The position numbers and the translations under genes are program-made. This document shows, piece after piece, positions 34,746 to 42,484 of a DNA stretch of 64,000 nucleotides (within the stretch, counting starts at the first letter, position 1; the number at the start of each line of letters is the position of its first letter). Source of the stretch: Pseudomonas salomonii (GTDB lineage Bacteria > Pseudomonadota > Gammaproteobacteria > Pseudomonadales > Pseudomonadaceae); the NCBI RefSeq assembly GCF_900107155.1, contig NZ_FNOX01000008.1:1-64000 (forward strand). Direction: 5' to 3'. The notes under the pieces are model-generated. The model was not told the DNA's origin and did no database searches. It saw only the letters and a list, made by a program, of their open reading frames with translations.

Positions 34746-35513
34746 ATGAACCTGCACAACAAAACCCTGATCGTCACCGGTGTCGCTTCCGGCATTGGTG
34801 CCGAACTGGCGCGGCTCGCGCGTTTCCAGGGGGCCACGGTGATCGGTGTGGATCGCCATGAACCGCAACTGACCCTGGATGGCTTCTTCCAGGCTGACCT
34901 GGGTGACCCTGTCAGCATTGATGCACTGGTGGCGCGCCTGCCATCGCGGGTCGACGGGCTGTGCAACATCGCCGGGGTGCCCGGTACGGCACCCGCGCAA
35001 GCGGTGGCCACGGTCAATTACCTGGGGCTGCGGCACCTGACTCAATCGTTGCTGCCACGCATGCCGGCGGGCGGCAGCATCGTCAACGTCGCCTCGGTGC
35101 TTGGCGCGCAATGGCCGCAACGGCTGGAGCTGCACAAGGCGCTGGCCGCGACACACAGCTTCGAGGCCGGGCAGCAGTGGCTGGCGGCCAATCCGGTGGA
35201 GCAGGCCAGCTGTTATCAATACTTCAAGGAGGCGCTGATCGTGTGGAGCTTCCAACAATCCCAGGGCTGGTTTCGCGATCACGCGGTGCGTATCAACTGC
35301 GTGGCGCCGGGGCCGGTGTTTACCCCGATTCTCGGCGATTTCGTCAGCATGCTCGGGCCGCAGCGGGTGGCCGAGGACAGCCGGCGCATGACCCGTCCAG
35401 CCCTGGCCGATGAGGTGGCGGCGGTGATTGCCTTCCTCTGCTCGGATGCTGCGCGCTGGGTCAACGGGGTCAATCTGCCGGTGGATGGCGGTTTGGCTGC
35501 CACCTACGTGTAG
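34746..35513 (+). CDS. calA: Coniferyl-alcohol dehydrogenase (SDR family)
   Basis: A 255-residue classical short-chain dehydrogenase, the size of CalA from Pseudomonas sp. HR199, whose sequence it closely resembles as I recall it (for example GVDRH, DGLCNIAGVPGTA, NYLGL, CYQYFKEALIVWS, RINCVAPGPVFTPIL and the ending DGGLAATYV). The cofactor motif is TGVASGIG, and the catalytic Tyr-x3-Lys is YQYFK. It oxidises coniferyl alcohol to coniferyl aldehyde with NAD. The ATG at 34746 follows AGAGGG. It lies 73 bases after the aldehyde dehydrogenase and probably shares its transcript. Confidence 0.9.
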   Translation: MNLHNKTLIVTGVASGIGAELARLARFQGATVIGVDRHEPQLTLDGFFQADLGDPVSIDALVARLPSRVDGLCNIAGVPGTAPAQAVATVNYLGLRHLTQSLLPRMPAGGSIVNVASVLGAQWPQRLELHKALAATHSFEAGQQWLAANPVEQASCYQYFKEALIVWSFQQSQGWFRDHAVRINCVAPGPVFTPILGDFVSMLGPQRVAEDSRRMTRPALADEVAAVIAFLCSDAARWVNGVNLPVDGGLAATYV

Positions 35514-35564
35514 GGCCTGCCACAGCGATAAATCCCGGTGCGGCCCCTCGTGCCGGGAGTCTTG

Positions 35565-35578
35565 AACAACAACAAAAA
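35565..35578 (+). promoter_or_regulatory. Crc/Hfq-type CA motif
   Basis: AACAACAACAAAAA lies 15 bases before the ATG of the SphA-like porin and beside its AGGA ribosome site, matching AAnAAnAA repeatedly. A GC-rich hairpin (CCCGG..CCGGG, 35534-35557) precedes it. Confidence 0.6.
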
Positions 35579-35593
35579 TACAGGACATACAAG

Positions 35594-36541
35594 ATGCTCA
35601 AGCCTATCTTGCGGACGGTTGCGGCCACGACATTTGTCGCACTGACATCGACTGCCCATGCTTACGACCTGCCCGGACTCAACCTCGGCACCACCAGTTT
35701 CTACGACGGCTCACCGGCCCCGGCGGGGCCTGGCTGGTACCTGGAGGAATACCTGACGTACTCCCGAGCGAGCCGTTTCAACGATGCCCACGGCAACAAG
35801 CTGGCGTTGCCCAGGCAGGATGTGGAAGTGGTGGCGCCCACCACACAGATCATCTACGTCGGCCAACCCCTGGCCAATGGCGCGATGCCCGGCTTCACCT
35901 TGATTAACACCTCCCTGGCCCATGTAAATGTCGACGATGGGTTGAACAATGCGGCGCTGAGTTCCCGTGCCGGCTTTGGTGACTTGACGGTCGGTGCCTT
36001 CCTGCAACTGCCAACCCTGAACCGCGCCGATGGCAGCCCGCTGTTGACCCAGCGTGTGGAGGCTGATGTCTCGATCCCGGTGGGCGCCTATGACCGCAAT
36101 CGTTCGATCAACCCCGGCAGCCACTTCTGGTCATTCAACCCGTATTACGCGGCGACGTACTGGTTGAGCCCGAAATGGTCGGCGAGCGGGCGTTTCATGT
36201 ACCTGTGGAATGGCAAGAATGATGAGCCGCAGGCAGGTTTCGGGGATGTTTCCGATACCCAGGCCGGCCAGGCATTGCATGCCAACCTGACGCTGCAATA
36301 TGCCTTGAGCCAGCAACTGAGCGTGGGGCTGAACGGCTATTGGTTGAAGCAGATCACCGACACCCAGGTTGACGGGCACGCCGTGAGCGGGCGCCGGGAA
36401 AAGGTCTGGGCCATTGGCCCAGGCCTGGTCTATGCGTTCAGCAAGGAAGAGGTGCTATCGGTAAACGCCTACTTTGAACAGCAGGCGCAGAACCGCACCG
36501 AGGGCAACAAACTGGTGTTCAACTGGCTGCATAAGTTCTAA
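35594..36541 (+). CDS. SphA/phenol-degradation-type outer-membrane protein (MetA-like)
   Basis: A 315-residue exported beta-barrel protein of the Phenol_MetA_deg/SphA family, found in aromatic catabolic operons and believed to pass hydrophobic substrates through the outer membrane. The signal peptide covers residues 1-23 (TFVALTSTAHA). Family features are the opening DLPGLNLGTTSFYDGSPAPAGPGWYLEEY, the PHWSFNPYYA-like SHFWSFNPYYAATYWLSPKW, and the C-terminal aromatic FNWLHKF. It lies third in the calA transcription unit, so phenylpropanoid uptake is likely. The 3' end overlaps the convergent MFS gene by 23 bases. Confidence 0.85.
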   Translation: MLKPILRTVAATTFVALTSTAHAYDLPGLNLGTTSFYDGSPAPAGPGWYLEEYLTYSRASRFNDAHGNKLALPRQDVEVVAPTTQIIYVGQPLANGAMPGFTLINTSLAHVNVDDGLNNAALSSRAGFGDLTVGAFLQLPTLNRADGSPLLTQRVEADVSIPVGAYDRNRSINPGSHFWSFNPYYAATYWLSPKWSASGRFMYLWNGKNDEPQAGFGDVSDTQAGQALHANLTLQYALSQQLSVGLNGYWLKQITDTQVDGHAVSGRREKVWAIGPGLVYAFSKEEVLSVNAYFEQQAQNRTEGNKLVFNWLHKF

Positions 36542-37727
36542 CAGGCGCGGTACGCACCATCACGCTGATGATGGTCAGTGCGGCAATCACCACCCCGGGG
36601 GAGGTCGCCAGCAGTACCCCGGCGGTGCCGGCGCCGGCCGCGAGAAGTTGCCCGGCCGCCAGGGGCCCGGCCACCGAACCCAGGCGGCCGACGGCCACGG
36701 CGGCCCCGACGCCGGTGGCACGCACCGAGGTGGGATAGGAGGGCGGTGCCGAGGCGTACAGCACCAACTGCGCAGCCATCACGAACAAGCCCGCGGCAAA
36801 ACCGGCAATGGCCATGGGCACAATGCCCACCGACAACCCGACCCCGGCCAACGCCGCGAGCAATCCGGCATACACCGACAGCACCACTTTGACAGCATTG
36901 CAGCGGTCCAGCAGCACGCCGCCGAGCAGGGAACCCAGGGCGCCGCCGATATTGAAGAGCATCTGCACCATGCCCGCCTGGGGTTTGCTGAAACCCTGTT
37001 CCAGCAACAGCGACGGCAGCCAGTTAAGCAGCATGTACATCACGGTCAAGGTGAAAAAGTAGCTGAGCCACAAGGCCAGCGTGGTACGTGCGCGACCTTC
37101 GCCGAACAGCGCCTGGCCGGTGGAGGGGCGGGCGCCGTCGGTGTTGTCGAGCTGTTGGCGGAAGGCACTGGATTCAGGCAGCAGCAGGATCATCAACGGC
37201 ACGGCCAGCAAGGGCGCCAGGCCGCCGATAATAAACGTGGTCTGCCAGTGCTCACTGGAAAACATCGCCACCAGCGCGGCCAATGCTCCCCCCAGCGGCA
37301 CCCCGCAGTACATCACGCTGATGGCCGTGCCACGGTTGCGCTCGCTCACCGCTTCGGCGCACAGCGCGATCAGGTTGGGTAACGCTGCGCCCAGGCCCAG
37401 GCCGGTGAGAAAACGCACCAGCAACAAGCTTGAGTAGCTCTCGACAAATGCGGTGCTCAGGGAAAACAACCCGAATAGCAGCACGGCGCTGACCAGGATT
37501 TTTTTGCGCCCGATCCGGTCGGCAACCCAGCCCCCGAAGAACGCCCCCGGCAGCAGGCCGATGATGCCGACGCTGAACACCCAGCCGAGCATCTTCGGAT
37601 CCAGGGCGAAGGTTTGACGTAACCCGGCGGCGGCGGTGCCGGCGGCTTGCAGATCGAACCCTTCGATCAGCGCAACGATAAAGCACAACGCAATAGTCAG
37701 CGTCGAACGACGCGATGGACTGTCCAT
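36519..37727 (-). CDS. MFS aromatic-acid/H+ symporter
   Basis: A 402-residue, twelve-helix major facilitator of the aromatic acid:H+ symporter type (PcaK/VanK/MhpT relatives). It has the opening ALCFIVALIEGFDLQAAGTA with the DxxxxG-like acidic segment, the loop-2/3 motif GGWVADRIGRKK, and the later LLDRCNA. I prefer the ATG at 37727 because GAGG lies seven bases upstream, inside a longer reading that starts at 37739 without a ribosome site. It is divergent from an OprD-type porin, and the two probably form the outer- and inner-membrane uptake pair for vanillate or ferulate. Which acid it prefers is not visible. Confidence 0.88.
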   Translation of the reverse strand: MDSPSRRSTLTIALCFIVALIEGFDLQAAGTAAAGLRQTFALDPKMLGWVFSVGIIGLLPGAFFGGWVADRIGRKKILVSAVLLFGLFSLSTAFVESYSSLLLVRFLTGLGLGAALPNLIALCAEAVSERNRGTAISVMYCGVPLGGALAALVAMFSSEHWQTTFIIGGLAPLLAVPLMILLLPESSAFRQQLDNTDGARPSTGQALFGEGRARTTLALWLSYFFTLTVMYMLLNWLPSLLLEQGFSKPQAGMVQMLFNIGGALGSLLGGVLLDRCNAVKVVLSVYAGLLAALAGVGLSVGIVPMAIAGFAAGLFVMAAQLVLYASAPPSYPTSVRATGVGAAVAVGRLGSVAGPLAAGQLLAAGAGTAGVLLATSPGVVIAALTIISVMVRTAPVRTYAAS

Positions 37728-37741
37728 GGCAAACCTCATTG

Positions 37742-37752
37742 TTGTTTTTGTT
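37742..37752 (-). promoter_or_regulatory. Crc/Hfq-type CA motif ahead of MFS gene
   Basis: The minus strand reads AACAAAAACAA directly before the ribosome site and start of the MFS gene, matching AAnAAnAA in two registers. The remainder of 37740-38033 is AT-rich and must contain the divergent promoters of the MFS and porin genes; I see no confident -10/-35 pair. Confidence 0.55.
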
Positions 37753-38004
37753 GTGGTGGCGAGCTTGAGTGGCTGCTAAGGATTAAGATAACAAATATAA
37801 CTAAAAAATGAATCGTGGAATAAAATCAGTAAAAAAACAGAATAAAGTCACTAAATTCAATCGATTGAGATGCTTGTCTGTTCGTGTCTAAAAAATAGAT
37901 AGCTTTATTAATGTTCGATTATCGGTTATTTGCGGTTGACGAGTACCGTGGGCTGTTTCCATTCTTGGCTCGCGAGGCTGACAGGGCCGAGCGTGTGCCA
38001 ACCC

Positions 38005-38021
38005 AATAACAACAACAAAAA
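38005..38021 (+). promoter_or_regulatory. Long Crc/Hfq-type CA motif ahead of OprD-family porin
   Basis: AATAACAACAACAAAAA, six AAn triplets in a row, ends 13 bases before the porin start. It is the longest such run in the window. Confidence 0.65.
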
Positions 38022-38033
38022 TGGACATCGAAC

Positions 38034-39359
38034 ATGCCAGAACTCCCTATGGAGGGCGCCGTTGCCGCGGCGTCCGTCTCCTGTGTGTCTAACACCACTC
38101 CCCGCCGGCTGATGGCGTTGCTGGCCTTGAGCGTGCTGCCCGGTTCGCTGTGGGCTGCAGGCTTTATCGACGACAGCCACGGCACCCTGACCTTGCGCAA
38201 TTACTACCTGGACCGTGACTACAAGGACGACGGTGCGAAGACCGCTGCACGGGAATGGGCCCAGGCGTTCATCCTCAACCTGGAATCGGGTTACACCCCC
38301 GGCCCGGTGGGCTTTGGCCTGGATGTACGCGGGTTGATGGGGGTCAAGCTCGACTCTTCGCCGGACCGCAGCGGTACCGAGTTGTTGCCGGTATCGGCCA
38401 GCGACAAGCGCGCCGCCGACGAGTATTCGCGTCTGGCCCCAACCGCCAAGCTGCGGTTCGCCCAAACCACGGTCAAGGCCGGCGATGTGTCGATCTTCCT
38501 GCCGTTTGCCTTTGCCAGCCCGTCGCGGCTGCTGCCGCAAACGTTTCGCGGCACCACGTTGAGCTCCAGGGACATCGATGGCCTGACCCTCAACACGGGC
38601 TATATCGACCGCATCAACAAACGCGACTCCACCGACTACCAGGCCATGACCATCGCCTCACCCAACCGGCGCTTCAACGCCACCGCCACCACCTCGCACC
38701 TGGCTTACGTCGGCGGTGATTACCAGGTCAACAAAGACCTCAGCCTGCGGGTCTATCACTCGCAGATCGCGGACCTCTACCAGCAGGACACTCTGGCGCT
38801 GCTGCACAACCTGCCGGTGGGTGATGGCGTGCTCACCAGCGACCTGCGCAGTTTTTTCAGCCGTGAGGATGGCAGTGCCAAGGCGGGCACGGTGGATAAC
38901 CGCAACCTCTCGGCGTTGTTTGGCTATCGCCTGGGCGGCCATCGCGTCAGCCTTGGCTACATGCACTCAAGCGGGGAGACGGCCACGCCCTATATCTCGG
39001 GAACGGAGCTGATGGGCATGAGCGAACTGACCATGAGCTCGGACTTTCTCAACGCCAAGGAGCGCACCTGGCAAGCCATCTACGACTATGACTTCGCGGC
39101 ATCGGGTGTGCCGGGGCTCAAGACTCGGCTGCGCTATGTACGTGGCGACCACATCGAACTGGCCGCGTTGAACGCCGAGGATCGCAAGGAGCGCGAGTTC
39201 CAGATGGAACTGGGGTATGTGATTCAGAGCGGTCCGCTGAAGAACGTCGGGTTCATGGCGCGCAAGTCGATCTACCGCAATGACTTCCCGAGCGGCGCGG
39301 CCTTTCGCGATGAAAACCAGACCCGTTTCCTGGTGCTCTACACCGTGGCGCTCTGGTAG
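38034..39359 (+). CDS. OprD-family porin for aromatic acids (VanP/OpdK-like)
   Basis: An outer-membrane porin of the OprD/OpdK superfamily, about 441 residues. Family markers are GFIDDSHGTLTLRNYYLDRDY, the AREWAQAFILNLESGYTPGPVGFGLD segment and the terminal VLYTVALW strand. The signal peptide appears only after about 25 extra N-terminal residues (RRLMALLALSVLPGSLWAAG), so translation may actually start at 38049 or at the Met at 38112. OpdK of P. aeruginosa is a vanillate channel; the location between the aromatic transporter and the ferulate genes suggests vanillate or ferulate here. Confidence 0.88.
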   Translation: MPELPMEGAVAAASVSCVSNTTPRRLMALLALSVLPGSLWAAGFIDDSHGTLTLRNYYLDRDYKDDGAKTAAREWAQAFILNLESGYTPGPVGFGLDVRGLMGVKLDSSPDRSGTELLPVSASDKRAADEYSRLAPTAKLRFAQTTVKAGDVSIFLPFAFASPSRLLPQTFRGTTLSSRDIDGLTLNTGYIDRINKRDSTDYQAMTIASPNRRFNATATTSHLAYVGGDYQVNKDLSLRVYHSQIADLYQQDTLALLHNLPVGDGVLTSDLRSFFSREDGSAKAGTVDNRNLSALFGYRLGGHRVSLGYMHSSGETATPYISGTELMGMSELTMSSDFLNAKERTWQAIYDYDFAASGVPGLKTRLRYVRGDHIELAALNAEDRKEREFQMELGYVIQSGPLKNVGFMARKSIYRNDFPSGAAFRDENQTRFLVLYTVALW

Positions 39360-39364
39360 GCCGA

Positions 39365-39853
39365 TCAGTCCTGATAGACCTTCTTCAGCAAGCGCAGCAG
39401 CTCTTCACGTTCCTGGCCGTCGAGGGCGGCCGTGGCGTCGAGGTCACTCTGGGCGGCGATCGCCTTGAGTTCCTTGAGCAGGGTTTCGCCGCTCTTGCTG
39501 AGGAAGATCCCGTAGGAGCGTTTGTCCGGTTTGCAGCGTACCCGCACGGCCAGCGCGCGGCTTTCCAGCTTGTTCAGCAACGGCACCACCTGGGGCGGCT
39601 CGATGGCCAGGGCGCGGGCCAGGTCGGCCTGCATCAGCCCGGGGTTCTGCTCGATGATCGCCAGGGCCGAAAACTGTGCAGGGCGCAGGTCGTGGTCCGA
39701 CAACCGGCCGATCAGGTTCTGGAACAGCTTGAGCTGGGCGCGGCGCATGGCGTAACCGATCAGATCGTCCAGGGCTGAATCCAGCGGCGGCCGTACCTCG
39801 TCGTTGTCGGGCAGGGCCTGGCTGGCGGTGGCGATGTTGGAAGGCTTGGCCAT
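39365..39853 (-). CDS. ferR: MarR-family regulator of ferulate genes (FerR-like)
   Basis: A 162-residue MarR protein with the winged HTH in LRPAQFSALAIIEQNPGLMQADLARALAIEPPQVVPLLNKLESRALAVR and the wing CKPDKRSYGIFLSKSG. It is divergent from ech. P. fluorescens BF13 has the same gene arrangement with the MarR regulator FerR, which responds to feruloyl-CoA and controls ech-vdh-fcs. The start at 39853 (ATG) gives the conserved length; a TTG at 39871 is an alternative. A likely binding site is the inverted repeat at 39993-40013. Confidence 0.87.
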   Translation of the reverse strand: MAKPSNIATASQALPDNDEVRPPLDSALDDLIGYAMRRAQLKLFQNLIGRLSDHDLRPAQFSALAIIEQNPGLMQADLARALAIEPPQVVPLLNKLESRALAVRVRCKPDKRSYGIFLSKSGETLLKELKAIAAQSDLDATAALDGQEREELLRLLKKVYQD

Positions 39854-39992
39854 TGGCAGTGCAATCCTCAAAAGGTGCAGGTTAATAAGGCTATCTAGTT
39901 TGCCGGTGTTGGCACGCTATGGCTATGCCGGGTTTTCACAGCGCCTACAACGCGTGGGTTTTAAGCAGGAAAAATATTGGTTATCAAGATTA

Positions 39993-40029
39993 ATAGTTAA
40001 TTGACATAACTATATTTGCGGTTTAATTT
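39993..40029 (+). promoter_or_regulatory. ech promoter with MarR-type operator
   Basis: ATAGTTA (39993-39999) and TAACTAT (40007-40013) form a perfect inverted repeat. Its centre contains a perfect -35 hexamer TTGACA (40001-40006), and a poor -10 (TAATTT, 40024-40029) follows 17 bases later. The regulator would therefore sit on the -35, and the weak -10 suggests dependence on an activator. Confidence 0.65.
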
Positions 40030-40066
40030 CGAATCATCTTCACACCCAGAACAAGAGCGTACCGCC

Positions 40067-40897
40067 ATGAGCAATTACGAAGGCCGTTGGACCACAGTCA
40101 AGGTTGAGATCGAAGAAGGCATTGCCTGGGTCATTCTCAATCGTCCGGAAAAACGCAACGCCATGAGCCCGACCCTGAACCGGGAAATGATCGACGTTCT
40201 GGAAACCCTTGAGCAGGACCCTGCCGCCGGCGTGCTGGTTCTCACCGGTGCGGGCGAAGCCTGGACGGCGGGCATGGACCTCAAGGAATACTTCCGCGAA
40301 GTGGATGCCGGCCCGGAAATCCTCCAGGAAAAAATCCGCCGCGAAGCCTCGCAATGGCAATGGAAACTGCTGCGCATGTACGCCAAACCGACCATCGCCA
40401 TGGTCAATGGCTGGTGCTTCGGCGGTGGCTTCAGCCCGCTGGTGGCGTGCGACCTGGCGATCTGCGCCGACGAAGCGACCTTCGGCCTCTCGGAAATCAA
40501 CTGGGGCATCCCGCCGGGCAACCTGGTGAGCAAGGCCATGGCCGACACCGTGGGCCATCGTCAATCGCTGTACTACATCATGACCGGAAAGACCTTTGAC
40601 GGGCAGAAAGCCGCGCAAATGGGCCTGGTCAACGAGAGCGTGCCCCTGGCTCAACTGCGCGAAGTGACCATCGAACTGGCGCGCAACCTGCTGGAGAAAA
40701 ACCCGGTGGTGTTGCGTGCGGCCAAGCATGGCTTCAAGCGCTGCCGCGAACTGACCTGGGAGCAGAACGAGGATTACCTCTACGCCAAGCTCGACCAGTC
40801 GCGCCTGCTCGACACCGAAGGCGGTCGCGAGCAGGGCATGAAACAGTTCCTCGACGACAAGAGCATCAAGCCTGGCTTGCAGGCCTATAAACGCTGA
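40067..40897 (+). CDS. ech: Feruloyl-CoA hydratase/lyase (p-hydroxycinnamoyl-CoA hydratase/lyase)
   Basis: A crotonase-fold enzyme that hydrates feruloyl-CoA and cleaves it to vanillin and acetyl-CoA. At 276 residues from the ATG at 40067 it has exactly the usual length. The sequence contains WTAGMDLKEYFREVD, VNGWCFGGGFSPLVACDLA and the catalytic-Glu segment FGLSEINWGIPPGN, diagnostic of this subgroup, plus a Tyr-rich C-terminus (NEDYLYAKLDQS). It is the first gene of the ferulate operon and is followed 76 bases later by vdh. Confidence 0.95.
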   Translation: MSNYEGRWTTVKVEIEEGIAWVILNRPEKRNAMSPTLNREMIDVLETLEQDPAAGVLVLTGAGEAWTAGMDLKEYFREVDAGPEILQEKIRREASQWQWKLLRMYAKPTIAMVNGWCFGGGFSPLVACDLAICADEATFGLSEINWGIPPGNLVSKAMADTVGHRQSLYYIMTGKTFDGQKAAQMGLVNESVPLAQLREVTIELARNLLEKNPVVLRAAKHGFKRCRELTWEQNEDYLYAKLDQSRLLDTEGGREQGMKQFLDDKSIKPGLQAYKR

Positions 40898-40973
40898 AGG
40901 GCGCGGCCGCCCGGCCGCGCCGTTGTACCCTGCTTGAACGTATTCCCGATAAAGACAATAAAGAGGAATCACC

Positions 40974-42422
40974 ATGCTGGACGTGCCCCTGTTGATCGGC
41001 GGCCAGTCGTGCCCCGCCCGTGACGGTCGAACTTTCGAACGTCGCAACCCGGTGACCGGTGAACTGGTCTCGCGGGTGGCTGCGGCGACCCTGGAAGATG
41101 CCGATGCCGCGGTCGCCGCCGCCCACGCCGCGTTCCCCGCGTGGGCGGCGCTGGCGCCCAACGAACGCCGCACCCGCTTGCTCAACGCTGCCGAGCAATT
41201 GCAGGCGCGCAGCAGCGAATTCATCGCCGCCGCCGGCGAGACCGGCGCCATGGCCAACTGGTATGGCTTCAACGTGCGTCTGGCGGCCAATATGCTGCGC
41301 GAAGCGGCGTCGATGACCACCCAGATTACGGGGGAGGTGATCCCCTCCGATGTTCCCGGCAGTTTCGCCATGGCCTTGCGTCAACCTTGCGGTGTGGTGC
41401 TGGGCATCGCGCCGTGGAACGCTCCGGTCATCCTCGCCACGCGCGCCATCGCCATGCCGCTGGCCTGCGGTAACACCGTGGTGCTCAAGGCCTCGGAGCT
41501 GAGCCCGGCGGTGCACCGCCTGATCGGCCAGGTATTGCAGGACGCGGGCCTGGGCGATGGTGTGGTCAACGTCATCAGCAATGCCCCGGCCGATGCCGCC
41601 GCGATTGTCGAGCGGTTGATCGCCAACCCGGCCGTGCGGCGGGTCAACTTCACCGGCTCGACCCATGTCGGGCGGATTGTCGGCGAGCTCTCGGCCCGTC
41701 ACCTCAAGCCGGCGTTGCTGGAGTTGGGCGGCAAGGCGCCGTTGCTGGTGCTCGACGATGCCGATCTTGACGCGGCTGTGGCGGCGGCGGCCTTTGGCGC
41801 CTATTTCAACCAGGGCCAGATTTGCATGTCCACCGAACGCCTGATCGTCGATGCCAGGGTCGCCGATGCGTTCACCGCCAAGCTGGCGGCCAAGGTCGCG
41901 ACCCTGCGTGCGGGTGACCCCGCTGCGGCGGATTCGGTACTCGGTTCCCTGGTGGACGCCAGCGCCGGCACACGCATCAAGGCCCTGATCGACGATGCCC
42001 TCGCCAAAGGCGCGCGGCTGGTGGTGGGCGGCCAACTGGAGGGCAGCATCCTGCAGCCGACCCTGATCGATGGCGTCACCGAACAGATGCGCCTGTACCG
42101 CGAAGAGTCCTTTGGCCCGGTGGCCGTCCTGCTGCGTGGTGAGGGTGATGAAGCCTTGTTGCGCCTGGCCAACGACTCCGAGTTCGGCCTGTCGGCGGCG
42201 ATCTTCAGTCGCGACACCGGGCGCGCGCTGGCACTGGCGCAGCGGCTCGAGTCGGGTATTTGCCATATCAACGGCCCGACCGTGCATGACGAGGCGCAGA
42301 TGCCGTTTGGTGGGGTCAAGTCCAGTGGATACGGCAGTTTTGGTGGCAAGGCGTCCATTGAGCACTTCACGCAATTGCGCTGGGTGACCTTGCAGAACGG
42401 GCCTCGGCATTATCCGATCTGA
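40974..42422 (+). CDS. vdh: Vanillin dehydrogenase
   Basis: NAD-dependent aldehyde dehydrogenase that oxidises vanillin to vanillate. The 482-residue length and the strings GIAPWNAPVILATRA, FTGSTHVGRIVGELSARHLKPALLELGGKAP and the catalytic-Cys GQICMSTERLIVD match characterised Vdh. The gene lies between ech and fcs, as in P. fluorescens BF13 and P. putida. The GAGGA ribosome site is preceded by GACAATAA, one mismatch from an AAnAAnAA motif. Confidence 0.95.
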   Translation: MLDVPLLIGGQSCPARDGRTFERRNPVTGELVSRVAAATLEDADAAVAAAHAAFPAWAALAPNERRTRLLNAAEQLQARSSEFIAAAGETGAMANWYGFNVRLAANMLREAASMTTQITGEVIPSDVPGSFAMALRQPCGVVLGIAPWNAPVILATRAIAMPLACGNTVVLKASELSPAVHRLIGQVLQDAGLGDGVVNVISNAPADAAAIVERLIANPAVRRVNFTGSTHVGRIVGELSARHLKPALLELGGKAPLLVLDDADLDAAVAAAAFGAYFNQGQICMSTERLIVDARVADAFTAKLAAKVATLRAGDPAAADSVLGSLVDASAGTRIKALIDDALAKGARLVVGGQLEGSILQPTLIDGVTEQMRLYREESFGPVAVLLRGEGDEALLRLANDSEFGLSAAIFSRDTGRALALAQRLESGICHINGPTVHDEAQMPFGGVKSSGYGSFGGKASIEHFTQLRWVTLQNGPRHYPI

Positions 42423-42438
42423 GCAGTTGCTGCGACAT

Positions 42439-42449
42439 AACAATAACAA
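42439..42449 (+). promoter_or_regulatory. Crc/Hfq-type CA motif ahead of fcs
   Basis: AACAATAACAA matches AAnAAnAA in two registers in the 62-base vdh-fcs gap, upstream of the GGAGG ribosome site. Confidence 0.6.
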
Positions 42450-42484
42450 GGCGGCTGTGATCCGCCTTGCTGGAGGACATCCTT

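Noticed and set aside
39911..39926. TGGCACGCTATGGCTA upstream of ferR/ech, like a -24/-12 promoter
   Set aside because: The -12 GC is misplaced by one base and the TTG is missing; the TTGACA/inverted-repeat promoter explains the region better.
40040..41371. 443-codon minus-strand frame opposite ech and vdh
   Set aside because: Shadow of two well-identified genes; no ribosome site and no family features.
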